From assembly GCF_001429545.1 (NCBI RefSeq), contig NZ_LMSP01000023.1, positions 68,747 through 132,746 on the forward strand: 64,000 nt of DNA, read 5' to 3'. This stretch comes from Paenibacillus sp. Soil787. Its GTDB lineage: Bacteria; Bacillota; Bacilli; Paenibacillales; NBRC-103111. The translations under genes and the position numbers were made by a program. The notes under the pieces were generated by a model. The model made no database searches. It saw only the letters and a program-made list of their open reading frames with translations, and was not told the origin of the DNA. Positions 1 to 9,434 of this stretch are shown piece by piece (the stretch's first letter is position 1; each line of letters begins with the position of its first letter).

Positions 1-137
1 AGTTCAGGTAATGTTTTGTGGTTCTGTTGAATGTACTTTACCGTTTGTTCTTTAAACTCTTTACTGTGACGCTGCCGTCGCTCTCCCATTTTACACACTC
101 ACTTTACATTGATATTTTTATTATCATTATATCAACC

Positions 138-237
138 GCAGAGTCCGGGAAGCCGGAAATTGACTTCTCAGCCCATCATCCCGTGCATCCATGCAGATTT
201 AAGCACGAAAAACGTTCTAAGATCAAAAACGCGCTTA
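138..237 (+). repeat. Palindromic intergenic repeat, copy A
   Basis: About 100 bp that share most of their sequence with 259-547 once the insert there is removed. The unit starts with an imperfect hairpin containing GCCGGAAAT and CTTCTC arms and ends in CGCGCTTA. It is non-coding, and a related inverted copy closes the window at 63863-63947. Confidence 0.7.
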
Positions 238-258
238 AAGTGAGAGTACTGTGAGCCT

Positions 259-547
259 GCAGAGTCCGAGAAGCCGGAAATCGACTTCTCAGCCTTTCAT
301 CCCGTACATCCATGCAGTTCTAAGCGCGATAAAGAGCCTGTCGATTAACTGTACATAACTTCGGAAATTTTACGGGAGACCACAAAATGTATGCGAAAAA
401 TCATACATAATGAGCGGCACACACAAAGAATCAGTCGATTCTATTCGAAATTTCATATACAAAACGTGATATCATATACATTCTCTGCATGTGTCCGTGC
501 ACTTTAAAACTGTCCACAATTAATCGACAGCGCGATAAACGCGCTTA
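259..547 (+). repeat. Palindromic intergenic repeat, copy B, interrupted
   Basis: This is the second copy of the repeat at 138-237. It begins with the same GCAGAGTCC block and hairpin, and it is split by a 196-bp insert at 334-529. With the insert removed, its distal part restores a perfect stem, TAAGCGCG and CGCGCTTA around an ATAAA loop. Confidence 0.7.
334..529. mobile_element. MITE-like non-coding insertion
   Basis: A 196-bp insert without coding capacity interrupts repeat copy B. The ends form an inverted repeat: the left end carries TGTCGATTAACTGT from 339 and the complement of the right end reads TGTCGATTAATTGT. The flanks carry a direct duplication, GCGCGATAAA, at 324-333 and 530-539. 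Five bases (GAGCC) lie between the left duplication and the inverted repeat and are unexplained. A 10-bp duplication would fit an IS4-type parent, but no transposase is present, so the family is a guess. Confidence 0.6.
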
Positions 548-614
548 ATCTAGAGCGCCGAACAAATAAGGGGGTGTCTTACCTTCCCTCAAACACAACA
601 CATATAAGTTCTAT

Positions 615-650
615 TTAAAAAGGGATAACCATATAGGCCATCCCTTTACT
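615..650 (-). terminator. Terminator of the small lipoprotein gene
   Basis: On the minus strand, arms AAAGGGAT and ATCCCTTT enclose a 13-nt loop and are followed by T-rich sequence just after the stop codon at 657. Confidence 0.6.
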
Positions 651-656
651 CTTTTT

Positions 657-824
657 CTATTTCGAAGTTTCAGCGTAATATGTTGGCTGCATACGGGTAA
701 ACTGGTCTTGATTTTGTTTCATGGGGTTCGGATCAGCCACCGCGCTAGGGGAGTCTGCATCGAAAGCTATTAGGAGTAAGAAGCAGCAAGCGGCTACAAT
801 GAGCAGCAGATTCAGGATTTTCAT
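657..824 (-). CDS. Small predicted lipoprotein (55 aa)
   Basis: This short ORF starts MKILNLLLIV, has a hydrophobic segment over about residues 4-20 and contains VAAC, which resembles a lipobox and predicts a lipid-anchored Cys at residue 13. The remainder is polar, rich in Asp, Pro and Gln, and ends YYAETSK. A GGAGG sequence lies 11 nt upstream of the ATG; a GTG one codon earlier has 8-nt spacing and may be the true start. A hairpin terminator follows, so it looks like a single-gene unit. I do not recognise the family. The Dps gene lies upstream on the same strand but is separated by its own promoter-sized gap. Confidence 0.55.
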   Translation of the reverse strand: MKILNLLLIVAACCFLLLIAFDADSPSAVADPNPMKQNQDQFTRMQPTYYAETSK

Positions 825-917
825 CACATTGATATCCTCCAGAACTGTTTTGCCTCAAGTATAGCCAAGTTTCATCAACCAGATGTTTGTTTTGGTTAAA
901 GATTTTGTAAACATTGA

Positions 918-1370
918 TTATCCTAGGAATGATTGCAGCATCCAGCGATGCTTTTCCACGGAAGTTTGAATGGCTAAAAGCATGTCCGACGTCGTTTCAT
1001 CCTGAACCTCTTCACAAGCTTGCATCCCAGCTTTTAATTCTTGCGTAAGAATCGTGAAATCTTCTATTACAGCTTCGACCATTTTCGTGGCGGTTTCTGT
1101 ACCCGAAGCCTCTTTTAGGGACGATAATTCCATAAAAGCTTTCATTGTAGCCGCCGGCTGACCACCGATTGAAAGCAACCTTTCAGCCAGCTCGTCCACG
1201 TGCAGAGCAGCTTCGTTATATAGCTCTTCAAATTTAACATGCAGCGTGAAAAACTGATTGCCCTTCACATACCAATGAAAGTTGTGCAGCTTGACATAAA
1301 GTAAACCCCAGTTTGCAATTTGCTTATTCAGGATAACTTGGATAGATTGGGTTAAGGACGTTGTCACCAT
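918..1370 (-). CDS. dps: Dps/MrgA-type ferritin-like protein
   Basis: Dps proteins form dodecamers that oxidise and store iron with hydrogen peroxide and protect DNA in the cytoplasm. The protein is 150 residues, normal for the family. The intersubunit ferroxidase residues are visible as H32, H44, D59 and E63, one position offset from those of Listeria Dps, within HNFHWYVKG and HVDELAERL. A longer frame begins five codons upstream, but GAGGAGG sits 6 nt before the chosen ATG (MVTTSLTQ). It is apparently monocistronic. Iron storage is well supported; actual DNA binding cannot be judged because there is no obvious Lys-rich tail. Confidence 0.93.
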   Translation of the reverse strand: MVTTSLTQSIQVILNKQIANWGLLYVKLHNFHWYVKGNQFFTLHVKFEELYNEAALHVDELAERLLSIGGQPAATMKAFMELSSLKEASGTETATKMVEAVIEDFTILTQELKAGMQACEEVQDETTSDMLLAIQTSVEKHRWMLQSFLG

Positions 1371-1575
1371 TTTAAGCCTCCTCATCTTTTATAAATCGGT
1401 TAGATTCTGTTCATGTACACGTTAATTTACGTTAGAAGCACTTATTTTATGTAATTTGTGCAACATTTCCAAAGTTAGTATTTCAAGCAGCTACATTTTG
1501 TCTTATACTAGGAAAAGACAATTAAAACATAGTAAGTTAGTTGGAATTAAATCCAATATCATAGGAGGTTACTAC

Positions 1576-2802
1576 ATGTCCACTTATCATCCTTTAAGTG
1601 AAGCGCAAGCCATTGAATACGCACGCCAAATTCCAAGTCTGTTTCAAGCGGATTCTGACTTAACTAGTCATGAAATCGGCGACGGCAACTTAAATCTCGT
1701 TTTTCGCATATCGGAAACAGCTACAGGAAAAAGTATTATTTTAAAACAAGCCCTTCCTTATGCCAAAGTTGTCGGCGAATCCTGGCCGTTAACACTCGAC
1801 CGAGCACGAATTGAAAGTGAAGCGCTCTTGATTGAAGAAGCCTTAAATCCAGACCTCGTACCTCACGTTTATGCCTATGATGCTGATTTGGCGCTTACCG
1901 TAATGGAAGATCTGAGTGACCATGTCATTATGCGCAGAGGGTTAATTGAACGTAACCAGTACCCACTCTTTGCTGAGCATATCGGTCGTTTTCTAGCAAA
2001 TACGTTATTTTTCACTTCCGATTTAGGCAAAAACCAACAAGAAAAGAAAATCCAACAGGGTCGATTCATCAACCCTGAGCTTTGCAAAATTACCGAGGAT
2101 TTGATCTTCGATGATCCGTATCGCGATGCAGAAACGAACAATATCGAAGCGCACATCCGCGATGCGGCTGAACAGCTTTGGGCGGACACCGATCTTCACT
2201 TTGAGGTAGCTATTCTTCGTAACAAATTCCTTACGAGTGCGCAAGCACTCCTCCATGGCGATTTGCATACAGGAAGTATCTTTATCAAACCTGATTCCAC
2301 GAAGGTGATTGATCCTGAGTTCGCTTATTATGGGCCGATGGGCTTCGATATTGGTGCTGTACTCGCGAACCTGCTCCTCAATTTCGCTGCTCAAGAAGGC
2401 TGGAGTAAGGATAGTGAGAGCCGTGCTTCCTATCGCGCGTATTTACTTCAAACCGTGAAGGACGTATGGAACCATTTTGAAACGAATTTCCGCGCTTTAT
2501 GGAATGAGCATGGTGTAGATCGTGTATTTCAAACACCTGGCTATCAAAACTACTTCCTAGCCAAGCTGCTCCAAGACACAGTCGGATTCGCCGGAGTCAA
2601 AATGGTTCGCCGCATAGTGGGGCTTGCACATGTGGCTGATATTGATAAAATCGAAGATGCAGCTGCAAGAGAGCGTGCACAGCGTCTGGCGTTAGCTATT
2701 GGCACTTCATTCATTCGTACCCATCGTCAAGTGAAATCCATCGATGAGCTTATTGCCATTGCCACTCAAGAATCTGCAGTAGAAAGAGGATTTGTCCAAT
2801 GA
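1576..2802 (+). CDS. mtnK: S-methyl-5-thioribose kinase
   Basis: MtnK phosphorylates methylthioribose at C1 in the methionine salvage pathway, using ATP. The 408-residue product has the usual length and the kinase-like fold: a glycine-rich loop GDGNLNLVF at 35-43, a catalytic HGDLHTGS near residue 227, and a metal-binding DPEFAYYGP near 247. The frame is open 40 codons further upstream, but AGGAGG lies 7 nt before the ATG of MSTYHPLSE, which is the family-type start. It overlaps mtnA by four bases (ATGA), so the two are translationally coupled. No S-box riboswitch was seen in the 190 bp upstream, unlike the arrangement known in Bacillus. Confidence 0.95.
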   Translation: MSTYHPLSEAQAIEYARQIPSLFQADSDLTSHEIGDGNLNLVFRISETATGKSIILKQALPYAKVVGESWPLTLDRARIESEALLIEEALNPDLVPHVYAYDADLALTVMEDLSDHVIMRRGLIERNQYPLFAEHIGRFLANTLFFTSDLGKNQQEKKIQQGRFINPELCKITEDLIFDDPYRDAETNNIEAHIRDAAEQLWADTDLHFEVAILRNKFLTSAQALLHGDLHTGSIFIKPDSTKVIDPEFAYYGPMGFDIGAVLANLLLNFAAQEGWSKDSESRASYRAYLLQTVKDVWNHFETNFRALWNEHGVDRVFQTPGYQNYFLAKLLQDTVGFAGVKMVRRIVGLAHVADIDKIEDAAARERAQRLALAIGTSFIRTHRQVKSIDELIAIATQESAVERGFVQ

Positions 2803-3890
2803 CCAACACGAACAACAAAAATTTAGAAGTTCAAAACCTCGAGAATCAAGGTGCCTTGCAATCCTTGCGTTGGAATGGCAAGCAGCTTGATCTGCTTGAT
2901 CAACGACTGCTGCCGGAAGAGATTGTGTATTTGCCGCTGGAGACACCGATCGAGGTGTGGGAAGCAATCCGGCACTTGAAGGTTCGCGGCGCACCAGCGA
3001 TAGGAATCGCCGCCGCGTATGGCGTTTACCTCGGCATCCGTGAAGTGGATGCTCCGCTCGACGGGCTTCTGGAAGAAGTCCAGAAGCAAGCGGACTACCT
3101 GGCGACATCGCGTCCGACAGCCGTGAACTTGTTCTGGGCGCTCGATCGCATGCGAGCGCAGGCTATGACTTTGGCAGCTGCGGGCGGAAGCCCGGCTGCC
3201 TTCAAGGAAGCTCTCCTGGACGAAGCGCAGAAGATTCAAGCTGAGGACGAGGAGACGAACCGCCTTATTGGCGAACATGCGCTAACGCTGTTCGAGGATG
3301 GATTCGGCGTGCTGACGCACTGCAACGCCGGGGGCTTAGCGACAGCCAAGTACGGCACGGCGTTAGCGCCGTTCTACTTGGCTAAGGAACAAGGCATGAA
3401 CATCAAAGTGTTCGCGGATGAGACTCGTCCGGTGCTGCAAGGCGCACGGCTGACCGCCTTTGAACTGCAGCAAGCAGGCGTTGACGTGACGCTGATCTGT
3501 GACAACATGGCGGGCGCGGTCATGTCTAAGGGCTGGATCCAGGCTGTCATCGTAGGAACAGACCGCGTAGCGGCTAACGGTGACGTTGCCAACAAAATCG
3601 GCACCTACAGCGTAGCCGTACTGGCGAAAGCGCACGGCATCCCGTTCTACGTGGCGAGCCCACTCTCCACGATCGATCTGAATACGCCTACGGGCGGAGA
3701 CATCCCCATTGAAGAGCGTCATGAGGATGAGATTACACAAGGCTTCGGTAAACGCACAGCTCCTATGGGTGTGAAAGTGTTTAATCCAGCCTTCGACGTA
3801 ACACCAAGCGAATATGTGACAGCCATTATTACCGAAAAAGGTATCGTACAAGCTCCTTATACGGAAAACTTGCGGAAGCTGTTCGAATAA
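2799..3890 (+). CDS. mtnA: S-methyl-5-thioribose-1-phosphate isomerase
   Basis: MtnA converts methylthioribose-1-phosphate to methylthioribulose-1-phosphate, the step after MtnK. The 363-residue protein resembles eIF2B subunits. It carries the catalytic Cys in [11 protein letters not shown] (near residue 174) and the catalytic Asp in CDNMAGAVM (near 235), plus [17 protein letters not shown]. It overlaps mtnK and ends just before a strong bidirectional terminator, so mtnKA is a closed two-gene operon. The later salvage genes (mtnB, mtnC or mtnW, mtnX, mtnD) are not in the window. G+C looks higher in this gene than in mtnK. Confidence 0.96.
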   Translation: MTNTNNKNLEVQNLENQGALQSLRWNGKQLDLLDQRLLPEEIVYLPLETPIEVWEAIRHLKVRGAPAIGIAAAYGVYLGIREVDAPLDGLLEEVQKQADYLATSRPTAVNLFWALDRMRAQAMTLAAAGGSPAAFKEALLDEAQKIQAEDEETNRLIGEHALTLFEDGFGVLTHCNAGGLATAKYGTALAPFYLAKEQGMNIKVFADETRPVLQGARLTAFELQQAGVDVTLICDNMAGAVMSKGWIQAVIVGTDRVAANGDVANKIGTYSVAVLAKAHGIPFYVASPLSTIDLNTPTGGDIPIEERHEDEITQGFGKRTAPMGVKVFNPAFDVTPSEYVTAIITEKGIVQAPYTENLRKLFE

Positions 3891-3893
3891 AAT

Positions 3894-3942
3894 AAGGCTG
3901 TTCCCTGTGTAGATTCACTCTACGAGGGAACAGCCTTTTTCT
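3894..3942. terminator. Bidirectional terminator between mtnA and an AraC gene
   Basis: A 13-bp stem, AAGGCTGTTCCCT with its complement, has T-rich sequence on both sides and serves the two convergent genes. Confidence 0.9.
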
Positions 3943-3944
3943 TT

Positions 3945-4901
3945 TTATACTGGATTCAATAGTTGATCACGATATTGATTCGGAGTGACACCATGCGCTT
4001 TCTTAAAGACATAGTGCAAATAATTACTAGATGCAAAGCCATTGCTTTCCGCAATTTTGTCAAGGGTCAATGAGGTTTGAAGCAGCTCGCTGCATACATG
4101 TTTCAAACGCACCTGCTCCAAGTATTCGCTGAACGAGATGTTCGCCTGCTCCTTGAAGATGCGCTGAAGCTGCCTTGAACTGATCTGTAAGCGTTCAGCT
4201 ACACCTTCAAGCGTCAGCGGACGACGGAAGTTATCCTCAATAAATTGAATCGCTAACTGATAACGATAGCTCTTCATATCACGCGCAGGCAGGTTCAGCC
4301 CTTGCTGGTCCGCCTTATAGGCCCCCACTGTCCTTAACAACATTTGCACAATGGATTGCTTAATGATCGTGTACTGCCCTAACTGATTGCTTCGCCAAGC
4401 TTCATAAGCTATAAGAAAGCACTTCATAGCTTCCTGTCTGTCTAAAGCAGGGACATGAGGAAGCTCGCTCAGCTGCCTTAAGCATGCATCTGCCTCAGCA
4501 ATCTCCCAAGCTTCTCCCCAAGCTTCAGAGACGGGCTTAGAACCTCGCTCAGCTTCATCTTGATCCAGCTTAACGATATCCACATGCAGACAAAGTTCGC
4601 CCATCGCTTCCCGCTCATCGGCTTCTTGGCGATGACTGACGCCTGGTGCCGTTACATAAAGCATGCCTTCCCCAAGAGGATGCGTAACACCGTCCAGAAT
4701 GACCCTGCCTTTGCCATAGGGGATGTAATGAATTTCATACTCGGAATGTTGATGGAAATCTATGATCATTCCTGCAGGAAAGGAAGTCAGATGACAGCGC
4801 AGTACTCGAAGTCCATAAGAACCCCATCTGAAGCTTAACTCCAAGCGATCCAATGCCATTGGATTCTCGACCATGGGTTCGAAGTAAAATGGCTGGCTCA
4901 T
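3945..4901 (-). CDS. AraC-family regulator with cupin sensor domain
   Basis: The 318-residue protein has an N-terminal cupin (about 20-120, with HQHSEYEIHYIPYGKG), the usual ligand-binding module of sugar-responsive AraC regulators. Two AraC helix-turn-helix motifs occupy about 210-315 (LTLEGVAERLQISSRQLQRI and LDKIAESNGFASSNYLHYVF). AGGAGGG lies 7 nt upstream of the ATG. It follows the oxidoreductase at 4932-5951 by 30 bp and is probably co-transcribed, so it likely controls that gene or a linked sugar pathway. The ligand is unknown. Confidence 0.9.
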   Translation of the reverse strand: MSQPFYFEPMVENPMALDRLELSFRWGSYGLRVLRCHLTSFPAGMIIDFHQHSEYEIHYIPYGKGRVILDGVTHPLGEGMLYVTAPGVSHRQEADEREAMGELCLHVDIVKLDQDEAERGSKPVSEAWGEAWEIAEADACLRQLSELPHVPALDRQEAMKCFLIAYEAWRSNQLGQYTIIKQSIVQMLLRTVGAYKADQQGLNLPARDMKSYRYQLAIQFIEDNFRRPLTLEGVAERLQISSRQLQRIFKEQANISFSEYLEQVRLKHVCSELLQTSLTLDKIAESNGFASSNYLHYVFKKAHGVTPNQYRDQLLNPV

Positions 4902-4931
4902 CCGTAGACCCTCCTTTCTAACCTGCTTATG

Positions 4932-5951
4932 TTACTGATTTAGTGAATCAAGTCGCACTTGCTGTTTGGCAGCAGCGGAACGATTAGAAGCCTCCATCAG
5001 CTTCGTTAGATCCACAGCAAGCCCAATATTTTCAACTGCTTTTGTCCCATTCTGAATATGAGCTACCCATTGATCGAACGCAGTTGGCTTCGCTTCTGGA
5101 CCGTTCTCATACGCTACCCATTGCTTGCTTGCTTCTGCAAGCTTATTCGTACGAAGCAAGACTCTTCCATCATGGTCGGAATAGAGTACACTGCCATCCG
5201 TACCGTGAACTTCAATCACAAACGGTGAAGCTGCGTTCACAAAACCAGCTTCCACGATACCTAGTGCACCGTTTGCATACTGGAGGGTTGCTACGGCATT
5301 ATCTTCAACTTCCCTACCTGTTACATAGCCGTAAGAAGCGCTTACAGCTTCAGGCAGCCCCAACAATAAACGAGTTAAATACATAGGGTGACAACCGAGA
5401 TCGATTAGGGCGCCTCCGCCACATTGCTCTGCATTGTAGAAATGCTCTGGCAGCCATCCGTTCGGATTTGCATCCGTAGAAATACCGCCATTGTGCGATA
5501 AGCGTGTACGAACGAGTGTAATCTGGCCTAATAATTCTTTCTGGACAATTTCTTGAATCGCTAACGTATACGTTGGATTCAAACGAGGCAATGAAACTGT
5601 CAATGTCACACCCGCTTCATTAACCGCATTCAGAATCTCATTCACTTCATGTAAGGTTGGTGCAATAACTTTTTCTGTGAAAATATGTTTACCTGCCTTC
5701 GCGGCAGCGATCATTACGTCTCGGTGCAGGTTGGTCGGTGTATCCACAACAACAGCATCAATTTCCTTATTTGCTAATAACTCCGCTAGATCTGTGTAAA
5801 AGCTCACTCCGCGCTTCGCCGCTTCCGCTTGCCCACGTTCTGGAAGCTCATCCCAAACCGCAACAATCTGGGTATCTGGATGTCCCTCTACCTGTTTTGC
5901 ATAATCATTTGCATGCACGTGCCAAAAACTTAACATCGCTACTCTAATCAT
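4932..5951 (-). CDS. Gfo/Idh/MocA-family NAD(P)-dependent oxidoreductase
   Basis: Members oxidise or reduce sugars, inositols or related polyols. The 339-residue protein has an N-terminal Rossmann fold (starting MIRVAMLSFWHVHANDYAKQ). The family Lys motif EKVIAPTL lies near residue 95, and a C-terminal alpha/beta domain contains GGALIDLGCHPMYLTRLLLG. GGAGG lies 5 nt before the chosen ATG; a start four codons earlier has no ribosome binding site. It leads a two-gene unit with the AraC regulator downstream. The substrate cannot be read from sequence. Confidence 0.9.
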   Translation of the reverse strand: MIRVAMLSFWHVHANDYAKQVEGHPDTQIVAVWDELPERGQAEAAKRGVSFYTDLAELLANKEIDAVVVDTPTNLHRDVMIAAAKAGKHIFTEKVIAPTLHEVNEILNAVNEAGVTLTVSLPRLNPTYTLAIQEIVQKELLGQITLVRTRLSHNGGISTDANPNGWLPEHFYNAEQCGGGALIDLGCHPMYLTRLLLGLPEAVSASYGYVTGREVEDNAVATLQYANGALGIVEAGFVNAASPFVIEVHGTDGSVLYSDHDGRVLLRTNKLAEASKQWVAYENGPEAKPTAFDQWVAHIQNGTKAVENIGLAVDLTKLMEASNRSAAAKQQVRLDSLNQ

Positions 5952-6056
5952 GTTAACCTCCAAATAAGTGACTTGGTTTCATTGTAACATGCCATTACAT
6001 CTTGATAAATTTCGAATTAGCGACAAAATAAGGTGCAAAATAACGACATCTTTTCA

Positions 6057-6893
6057 TTACTTGGTTACAGGCACCGCATTGTAATACTCTTCCATTGTTA
6101 AGCTTTTGCTTACTAATTCTTTCGCAACATCAATACCCACATAACGTATATGCCATGGCTCGTATTGATAACCGGTAATCGTTGTTTTCCCGTTGGGATA
6201 ACGAATAATAAAACCGTACTCCGCCACATGTGTTTCGAGCCATTTCGCTTCCTTGGTCCCACCAAAGCAATCTTCCGCTGCGCACTTCCCGTCACTTCCC
6301 GTTACATCTATGGCTAATCCCGTTTCATGCTCACTAGTTCCAGGAACAGCACTGTACATTTTGGCTTTCTCTTCGCCGTCTTTAAGCACATAGCGCTGGA
6401 AAATAGATTTCTGCGTCGCATAAGAGCGATAGGCTGAAACGCCTGCAAGGTGGATACCGTCCTTATCAGCTCCAGCAAAAAGCTTTTCGATCGCACTGGC
6501 TGCGGTTTTACGCATTTTACGTTTTTCATTTTTCTCAGCAAAAGTAAATGGAATGTCAGGATATACCAAATCAGTTGGCTCGTAGCTCGAAGGCAGTGAA
6601 TTTTGCTTATTTACTAAAACAGTTATACTCTCCGGTTTGGCTACAACTTGGATAGCTCCACTCTTTGGCGGAACGGCCGAGGTTGATGGGGAAGCCGTAG
6701 GAACTGTAGAGGGTTTCGGTGTTGCTAAAGGCGATGGAGAAGGGCTCAAAGAAGGTGTAGGACTCCCCAAACTAACCGGCGGAGTTGCCGTTGCAGCGGG
6801 GCTGCCTGAAGGAGCAATTTCACCCTTGCTGCATCCTGTTGCTATAGATAGCGCCAAGAGTATGGCGAGCGTATATTTCGATTTCTTGTTCAT
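6057..6893 (-). CDS. D-alanyl-D-alanine carboxypeptidase lipoprotein (VanY/YodJ type)
   Basis: Enzymes of this zinc family remove the terminal D-Ala from peptidoglycan stem peptides outside the cell. The 278-residue protein starts with a lipoprotein signal (ATGC, Cys21). A Pro/Ser/Thr-rich spacer of about 60 residues follows, then the M15B domain. The zinc and catalytic residues are visible: H189 and D196 in SEHETGLAIDV, and E245 and H248 in EPWHIRY. A C..C pair in GKCAAEDCFGG could form a disulfide. GAGGAGG is 13 nt from the ATG, a long spacing. There are no van resistance genes nearby, so a cell-wall maintenance role is more likely than glycopeptide resistance. Confidence 0.9.
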   Translation of the reverse strand: MNKKSKYTLAILLALSIATGCSKGEIAPSGSPAATATPPVSLGSPTPSLSPSPSPLATPKPSTVPTASPSTSAVPPKSGAIQVVAKPESITVLVNKQNSLPSSYEPTDLVYPDIPFTFAEKNEKRKMRKTAASAIEKLFAGADKDGIHLAGVSAYRSYATQKSIFQRYVLKDGEEKAKMYSAVPGTSEHETGLAIDVTGSDGKCAAEDCFGGTKEAKWLETHVAEYGFIIRYPNGKTTITGYQYEPWHIRYVGIDVAKELVSKSLTMEEYYNAVPVTK

Positions 6894-6978
6894 GATCTTC
6901 TAGTTGCCTCCTCAAATATGAAAAACTTAGACATGAAATAGACTTCAAATCTCGTGCAAAAGTTGCATCGCAAATGTG

Positions 6979-7026
6979 AAAGGCTGCAATTTTAGGTTTT
7001 GAGCCTAAATCACAGCCTTCTTATTT
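6979..7026. terminator. Hairpin between metY and the carboxypeptidase gene
   Basis: AAGGCTG and CAGCCTT form an outer stem around an inner TTTAGG/CCTAAA stem. The T-rich tract is better on the plus side than after metY, so its use as the metY terminator is uncertain. Confidence 0.45.
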
Positions 7027-7085
7027 TATGCGTATTCGTTTATAGTTACAAGCTTTGAATTCGTAAAATAATTCCTTATGCTCTT

Positions 7086-8393
<1,308 letters not shown>

Positions 8394-8441
8394 CTAGGAT
8401 AAATATAAATGGAATCAAATCAGTATTTATTAAATTTGATA

Positions 8442-8455
8442 ATTCCTACTGGAAT
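8442..8455 (-). promoter_or_regulatory. Palindromic candidate operator of metY
   Basis: ATTCC-N4-GGAAT is a perfect inverted repeat lying just after the predicted metY transcription start. Its position suits a repressor. A CymR-like cysteine regulator is a guess based on sulfur-gene context. Confidence 0.45.
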
Positions 8456-8466
8456 AGTATACAATC

Positions 8467-8496
8467 ATTCTAATGGAAATATATAGGTGAAGTCAA
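8467..8496 (-). promoter_or_regulatory. metY: Predicted metY promoter
   Basis: On the minus strand TTGACT and TAGAAT are separated by 18 bp, upstream of metY and downstream of the ABC operon end. Confidence 0.55.
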
Positions 8497-8547
8497 TATA
8501 TCATTTTGGAATATTTTTCTACATCATTTCGAACGAGAACGCCCTTT

Positions 8548-9432
8548 TCAAGATTGCTCTGGCGGAAGAAGAACAATTCGTCCATCTTCCATCGCAACGC
8601 GAACTTTATTCGTACTTGAAGCGCCAATCGATTCGAGGAAGTTAGCAGGAATTTGCAGTCTTCCTGCTTTGTCAACGACTGCGTATTCGACATGTGAATC
8701 ACCTTCAGCAGCTATGATACCTTGCTCAAGCTCAAGCAATTCCTCTTGATACGATTTACGACGCAGGATCTCTGAGGAGGTTTTGCCGTCACGAATGGCA
8801 ACGACGCGGTCTACTTTCTTAGCTAGAAGCGGATCGTGTGTGACGATTACAACGGTTAAACCGAAGCTGCGGTTCAGCTCACGGAACAGATCGAGAATTT
8901 GATTCGCCATCTTCGTGTCGACAGACCCTGTCGGCTCGTCAGCAAGCAAAAGTCTCGGCTGATTAGCGAGCGCAATCGCTATTGCCACCCGCTGCTGTTC
9001 CCCGCCAGAAAGCTCATTTAGCTTATTTTTTCTTCGGTGGCTCAAACCTACAGCTTCCAATAAATCTAGTGCCAGGTGGCGCTTGCGTCGTCCCTGCAGC
9101 AGGATAGGCAGCTCTACATTTTCCAAAGCTGTCAAATAGGGAATCAGGTTGCGTGCATTATTTTGCCAGACGAAGCCAACGGTTTCCCTTTTATACTTCA
9201 CCAGATCCGATTCCTTAAATTTCAACAAATCCTTCCCATCTACTTGGAGGTTACCTGCCGAAGGTCGATCTAACCCTCCCAGCATATTCAGCAGCGTTGA
9301 TTTGCCACTGCCACTGTTGCCGATAATCGCCATCAGCTCCCCCTCCTCAATATGGAGATCAAGCCCTTGCAAAGCGACAACTTCAATGTCAGCCGCTTTA
9401 TAAATTTTAACTAAATTTTCACAGTGAATCAT
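8548..9432 (-). CDS. ABC transporter ATPase (LolD/MacB type) with C-terminal AbrB-like domain
   Basis: This ATPase presumably powers the FtsX-type permease encoded 2 bp upstream. The ABC domain spans about 1-230: Walker A GNSGSGKST at 38-46, signature LSGGEQQRVAIA, Walker B LLLADEPTGS, and H-loop VTHD. The family normally ends near 230, but this protein continues to 294. Residues 248-294 (VVDKAGRLQIPANFLESIG, then KVRVAMEDGRIVLLPP) match the swapped-hairpin SpoVT/AbrB/MazE fold, usually a DNA-binding domain. The extension could dimerise the ATPase or bind DNA; nothing here decides. It is the last gene of a four-gene operon. Confidence 0.9.
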   Translation of the reverse strand: MIHCENLVKIYKAADIEVVALQGLDLHIEEGELMAIIGNSGSGKSTLLNMLGGLDRPSAGNLQVDGKDLLKFKESDLVKYKRETVGFVWQNNARNLIPYLTALENVELPILLQGRRKRHLALDLLEAVGLSHRRKNKLNELSGGEQQRVAIAIALANQPRLLLADEPTGSVDTKMANQILDLFRELNRSFGLTVVIVTHDPLLAKKVDRVVAIRDGKTSSEILRRKSYQEELLELEQGIIAAEGDSHVEYAVVDKAGRLQIPANFLESIGASSTNKVRVAMEDGRIVLLPPEQS

Positions 9433-9434
9433 CC

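Noticed and set aside
18-254. 78-codon plus-strand ORF
   Set aside because: It runs through repeat copy A, has no ribosome binding site and gives a low-complexity, unfamiliar translation.
1385-1575. S-box riboswitch upstream of mtnK
   Set aside because: The conserved S-box core and a terminator hairpin are missing.
2023-2394. 123-codon minus-strand ORF inside mtnK
   Set aside because: It is a shadow of a well-conserved gene on the other strand and has no ribosome site or domain.
6057-6893. Glycopeptide resistance (vanY) gene
   Set aside because: No vanH, vanA, vanX, vanR or vanS genes are nearby; a housekeeping carboxypeptidase is more likely.
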